Shown piece after piece: positions 61,623 to 64,000 of a stretch of 64,000 bases of DNA. The stretch spans positions 278,536 to 342,535 of the forward strand of contig NZ_JABAPM010000003.1 in NCBI RefSeq assembly GCF_018913465.1, written 5' to 3'. Every line of letters starts with the position of its first letter. Positions within the stretch are counted from its first letter, which is position 1. Position numbers and translations under genes: made by a program. Under the pieces are notes generated by a model that ran no database searches, was not told the origin of the DNA, and worked only from the letters and a program-made list of their open reading frames with translations. The stretch comes from Arcanobacterium phocae. GTDB lineage: Bacteria > Actinomycetota > Actinomycetes > Actinomycetales > Actinomycetaceae.

Positions 61623-62120
61623 ATGAATAATCGTGACCGTTTCTATCTACGCCCCGCCGCGCGTGTCGACGCCGACGCAATCCATCAACTCCGAGCCGTC
61701 ATTTTTGCCAAAGAATTCCCCGAATTTCCGTTCGACGCCGCCGCCGAGTATGACGAACTTGTCCGCATTCTCACCAACCCGCAAAGCACAAGCATCTGGC
61801 TTGCCGACCTCAACAACACCATCGCCGGCTACATTCGGACCGACTCGCTCGGCGTCGGACACAACCGAATGCTCGCCGTCACCTGGTTCGGCGTGCGCGC
61901 TGATGTTCGTCGTCGTCACTACGGAACAAAACTACTCAACGCCGCCATCGGCGACATGCCCGCATACGCATACGCGCCCCGTGCCGTCGCGAGTAGCACC
62001 GGTTTCTACGAAAATAACGGGTTCACCCGCATCGAAAACGACGACGACGCAACCGACGTCGCTATCGATCTTCTGCCGACCGCGCCACAACCAAGCGCAT
62101 ACTCAGCATTTATACGATAA
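61623..62120 (+). CDS. GNAT-family N-acetyltransferase
   Basis: 165-aa acetyltransferase. It starts RDRFYLRPAARVDADAIHQLRAV; the acetyl-CoA loop is VRRRHYGTKLLNAAI (R-R-x-x-Y-G-x). The late region SSTGFYENNGFTRIE is the usual GFY..NGF ending. Acceptor unknown. Divergent from the deacylase gene; no ribosome site. Confidence 0.85.
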   Translation: MNNRDRFYLRPAARVDADAIHQLRAVIFAKEFPEFPFDAAAEYDELVRILTNPQSTSIWLADLNNTIAGYIRTDSLGVGHNRMLAVTWFGVRADVRRRHYGTKLLNAAIGDMPAYAYAPRAVASSTGFYENNGFTRIENDDDATDVAIDLLPTAPQPSAYSAFIR

Positions 62121-62124
62121 CCGT

Positions 62125-62640
62125 TCAGCTGTTCAAGTAAGCGATCTTCACATTAAGCGCCGTCGCGAACGCAGTCCAGCCAGCGTACGGAAGGAGTGCG
62201 ATACCAGCAGCAGGGCTTACTTTCCCCGCACGATACGCCAAATACGACGACGACGCCGCCAACGCCGCCACCTCGCCAGCCGAAAGCCAATTGTTGCGGA
62301 CATTCCAGTAGAGCGCGCTCCAGGTCGCATTAAGAACTAAATTCGTTCCTAACGCGCGCTTGAACTTCTGGCGCTCCGCCGCAATCCTCGCTAACTCGTC
62401 CGGATCATCAGCTGCCTCGGCGGCCTTACGATCAAGTTTCGTCAACACCGCCGCTGAAGCGCCCGCGATCGACGTATACAATACTGACCACGCAATCGGG
62501 AAGGCGATCTCCGGTGGCTGCCATGATGGCTTGACCTGCATCTTGTTCCACAACGTATCAGTGTTAGTAGCATACGAAGCAATACCGGCAGCTAATCCAG
62601 TAGCAACTGTCGTTTTAACAATATTTCTTAGCAAACTCAT
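62125..62640 (-). CDS. TspO/MBR-family membrane protein
   Basis: 171-aa five-helix protein of the TspO family. The W-x-P-P-x-x-x-F-P-I-x-W-x-x-L-Y pattern is present as PSWQPPEIAFPIAWSVLYT, and LNATWSALYW carries the conserved N-x-x-W. The family binds porphyrins and related ligands. A charged loop of about 35 residues between helices 2 and 3 (DDPDELARIAAERQKF) is longer than usual. It converges on the GNAT gene with a 4-bp gap. Confidence 0.88.
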   Translation of the reverse strand: MSLLRNIVKTTVATGLAAGIASYATNTDTLWNKMQVKPSWQPPEIAFPIAWSVLYTSIAGASAAVLTKLDRKAAEAADDPDELARIAAERQKFKRALGTNLVLNATWSALYWNVRNNWLSAGEVAALAASSSYLAYRAGKVSPAAGIALLPYAGWTAFATALNVKIAYLNS

Positions 62641-62697
62641 GCATCTAGTCTTGTCCCTATAATAGGGTTATACCGATATTTTAGCTGTGAGCAGATA

Positions 62698-63762
62698 ATG
62701 AACGAGAAGAATACCAAGCAACCGATTCTAGGCAATGGCAGATTTGCGCCGTCACCAACCGGTGACTTCCACATAGGGAATCTACGGACTGCGTTGCTGG
62801 CATGGGCGTGTGCACGCTCAACCGGGCGCGGGTTTCATATGCGGGTCGAAGATCTCGATGAACGATCCCGCCCGGAATACTGCCTACGGCAACTTGAAGA
62901 CCTAGCCACTCTCGGCATCGACTGGGACGGGCCGGAACTCTATCAGAGCCAGCGCATCGATAGGTATGAAGAAATATTTGCTTCGTTGCTGAAATCAGGG
63001 CGTTTGTACGAATGCTACTGCACCCGAAAAGAACTGGCATCAGTTGCCTCTGCGCCACACCGGCCACCCGGATCCTATCCCGGCACATGTCGTGATCTTA
63101 CCGAGTCGGAACGCGAGGCAGGCCGGGAAAAACTGCGCGGAACCAACCGCGAGCCGGCGTTGCGCTTGCGAACGGATGCGCTGACCGGGGAGCTCATCGA
63201 TCAGCAGTTGGGGCACTACTGCGGAGCAATTGACGACCTTGTTATTCGGCGTGGGGACGGGGTTTTCTCCTACAATTTCGTCTCGGTTGTGGACGATGCC
63301 GAATACAATGTGACTCAGTTAGTGCGCGGGGATGACCTGCTACCGTCCACGCCTCGGCAAATGCACTTACAGGATTTGCTGGGGTATCCAAATCCGGTTT
63401 ATGCTCACATGCCACTTGTTCTTAACCAGGCTGGCGCCCGGCTGGCTAAACGTGATGGGGCAGTTACTCTGCGTCAGCTGGCCGAGTTGGGCTGGTCGAC
63501 TGCAGATATTGTTGAATTACTGGCTAGCTCGTTATATATGGGAAAAGCTGGTTGTGCTAGTGCAGGTGGCGTTAGTGCAGCTGATGGCGGCACAGGTGGT
63601 GCTGGTGCTGATAGTGGTGCGGATATGGCACGGAAACGGTCCGGCATCCGCGATACGGCAACCTTTCTGGACGTCTTTGATCCGGCGGTTTTGCCGCGTG
63701 AACCATGGCGGGTAGATGTAGAATTGCTAGCCGCTGGTCCGGCTGTTTGGTTTACTGACTAA
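62698..63762 (+). CDS. gluQ: Glutamyl-Q tRNA(Asp) synthetase
   Basis: 354-aa paralogue of glutamyl-tRNA synthetase catalytic domain without the anticodon-binding part. HIGH motif in SPTGDFHIGNLR; zinc ligands in YCTRKEL...YPGTCRD (C-x-C..Y/C); the KMSKS loop reads RLAKRDGA. It attaches Glu to queuosine at position 34 of tRNA(Asp). Compared with the usual 290-310 aa, it has an insertion of about 35 residues, rich in Gly, Ala and Ser (CASAGGVSAADGGTGGAG), near residue 285. Confidence 0.93.
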   Translation: MNEKNTKQPILGNGRFAPSPTGDFHIGNLRTALLAWACARSTGRGFHMRVEDLDERSRPEYCLRQLEDLATLGIDWDGPELYQSQRIDRYEEIFASLLKSGRLYECYCTRKELASVASAPHRPPGSYPGTCRDLTESEREAGREKLRGTNREPALRLRTDALTGELIDQQLGHYCGAIDDLVIRRGDGVFSYNFVSVVDDAEYNVTQLVRGDDLLPSTPRQMHLQDLLGYPNPVYAHMPLVLNQAGARLAKRDGAVTLRQLAELGWSTADIVELLASSLYMGKAGCASAGGVSAADGGTGGAGADSGADMARKRSGIRDTATFLDVFDPAVLPREPWRVDVELLAAGPAVWFTD

Positions 63763-63851
63763 ATAGCCAAGGTCTTTGTTCAGGAATGGTGGGCTAGGCT
63801 ACCATGCCGGCTTGTTTCGCCTCTCTTCACCGACTTTCTTTCGCACTCTCA

Positions 63852-64000
63852 GCCGGCTGTCCCTTCCGCTCGGTTCTGAGCTGCCGGCAGACTCTCCTAC
63901 GCCGCCCAAGCGCCGGCTGTCCCTTCCGCTCGGTTCTGAGCTGCCGGCAGACTCTCCTACGCCGCCCAAGCGCCGGCTGTCCCTTCCGCTCGGTTCTGAG
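63852..64000. repeat. 60-bp tandem repeat, continuing past the window
   Basis: Units start at 63852, 63912 and 63972 (each GCCGGCTGTCCCTTCCGCTC...) with exact 60-bp period; the visible parts are identical. Each unit contains the palindrome CTGCCGGCAG. A diverged half-unit may lie at 63803-63850. Two + strand frames and two minus strand frames run through without a stop because 60 is divisible by three. No start codon or other coding sign is seen, so I treat it as a minisatellite. Confidence 0.9.

Noticed and set aside
61633..62340. 235-aa + strand open frame overlapping the GNAT gene and TspO gene
   Set aside because: Pro/Ser/Thr/Arg-rich shadow in another frame of two recognised genes.
63332..63715. 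127-aa open frame inside gluQ
   Set aside because: Shadow frame within a clearly conserved synthetase gene.
63852..64000. CRISPR array
   Set aside because: The 60-bp units are identical along their full length; there are no unique spacers.

Overview
The window looks like chromosomal DNA from a moderate-GC actinobacterium, probably of the Actinomycetaceae (Arcanobacterium/Trueperella-like; this is inference from gene content). Supporting signs are a dnaK-grpE-dnaJ-hspR operon with a HAIR operator, DtxR-family metal control, an HrpA helicase of the long type, a sortase-anchored nuclease, and many genes whose -10 box sits 6-7 nt before the start codon (leaderless mRNA signature). No rRNA, tRNA, CRISPR array, integrase or transposase was seen.

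Layout. 0.2-4.2 kb: nrdF, a tyrosine phosphatase, a SprT-like protease, a DUF952-GNAT fusion and a membrane protein, with two copies of a palindromic intergenic repeat. 4.2-7.0 kb: a polar amino-acid ABC importer. 7.2-12.7 kb: hrpA, a membrane-tethered EEP phosphohydrolase and a small YtxH-like gene. 12.6-16.6 kb: an accessory insertion. 16.5-24.0 kb: App1-type phosphatase, MFS transporter, GntR regulator, phosphoglucomutase and a large flippase-like/kinase-like membrane protein. 24.1-30.9 kb: copper ATPase and chaperone, a 489-aa protein of unknown function and four envelope proteins. 31-37.8 kb: aroD, a phosphoribosyltransferase, a Mn/Zn importer with a DtxR box and a convergent DtxR-family regulator, dCTP deaminase. 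37.9-41.5 kb: TPP riboswitch and thiamine-type importer. 41.5-46.1 kb: GH20 hexosaminidase with a CUT1 sugar importer. 46.4-51.9 kb: GalT-like protein, MFS, cupin, prolyl oligopeptidase. 52.1-57.5 kb: heat-shock operon. 57.7-61.0 kb: wall-anchored nuclease. 61.1-63.8 kb: YbaK, GNAT, TspO, GluQ. The window ends inside a 60-bp tandem repeat.

The most interesting part is 12.6-16.6 kb. It holds a three-gene set that reads as a toxin-antitoxin-chaperone (TAC) system (HigB-like toxin, HigA-like antitoxin, SecB-like chaperone), followed by an AT-rich AIPR-family abortive-infection gene. The modules are framed by duplicated 3' ends of the two host genes: a 79-bp copy of the end of the small + strand gene and a 66-bp copy of the end of the App1 gene. 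The order A - TAC - B' - AIPR - A' - B is what a single-crossover (Campbell-type) integration of a circle carrying A and B ends would leave. The chaperone reading frame runs into the B' copy and takes its last nine residues and its stop codon from it. I consider this a defence-gene hotspot at a convergent gene junction.
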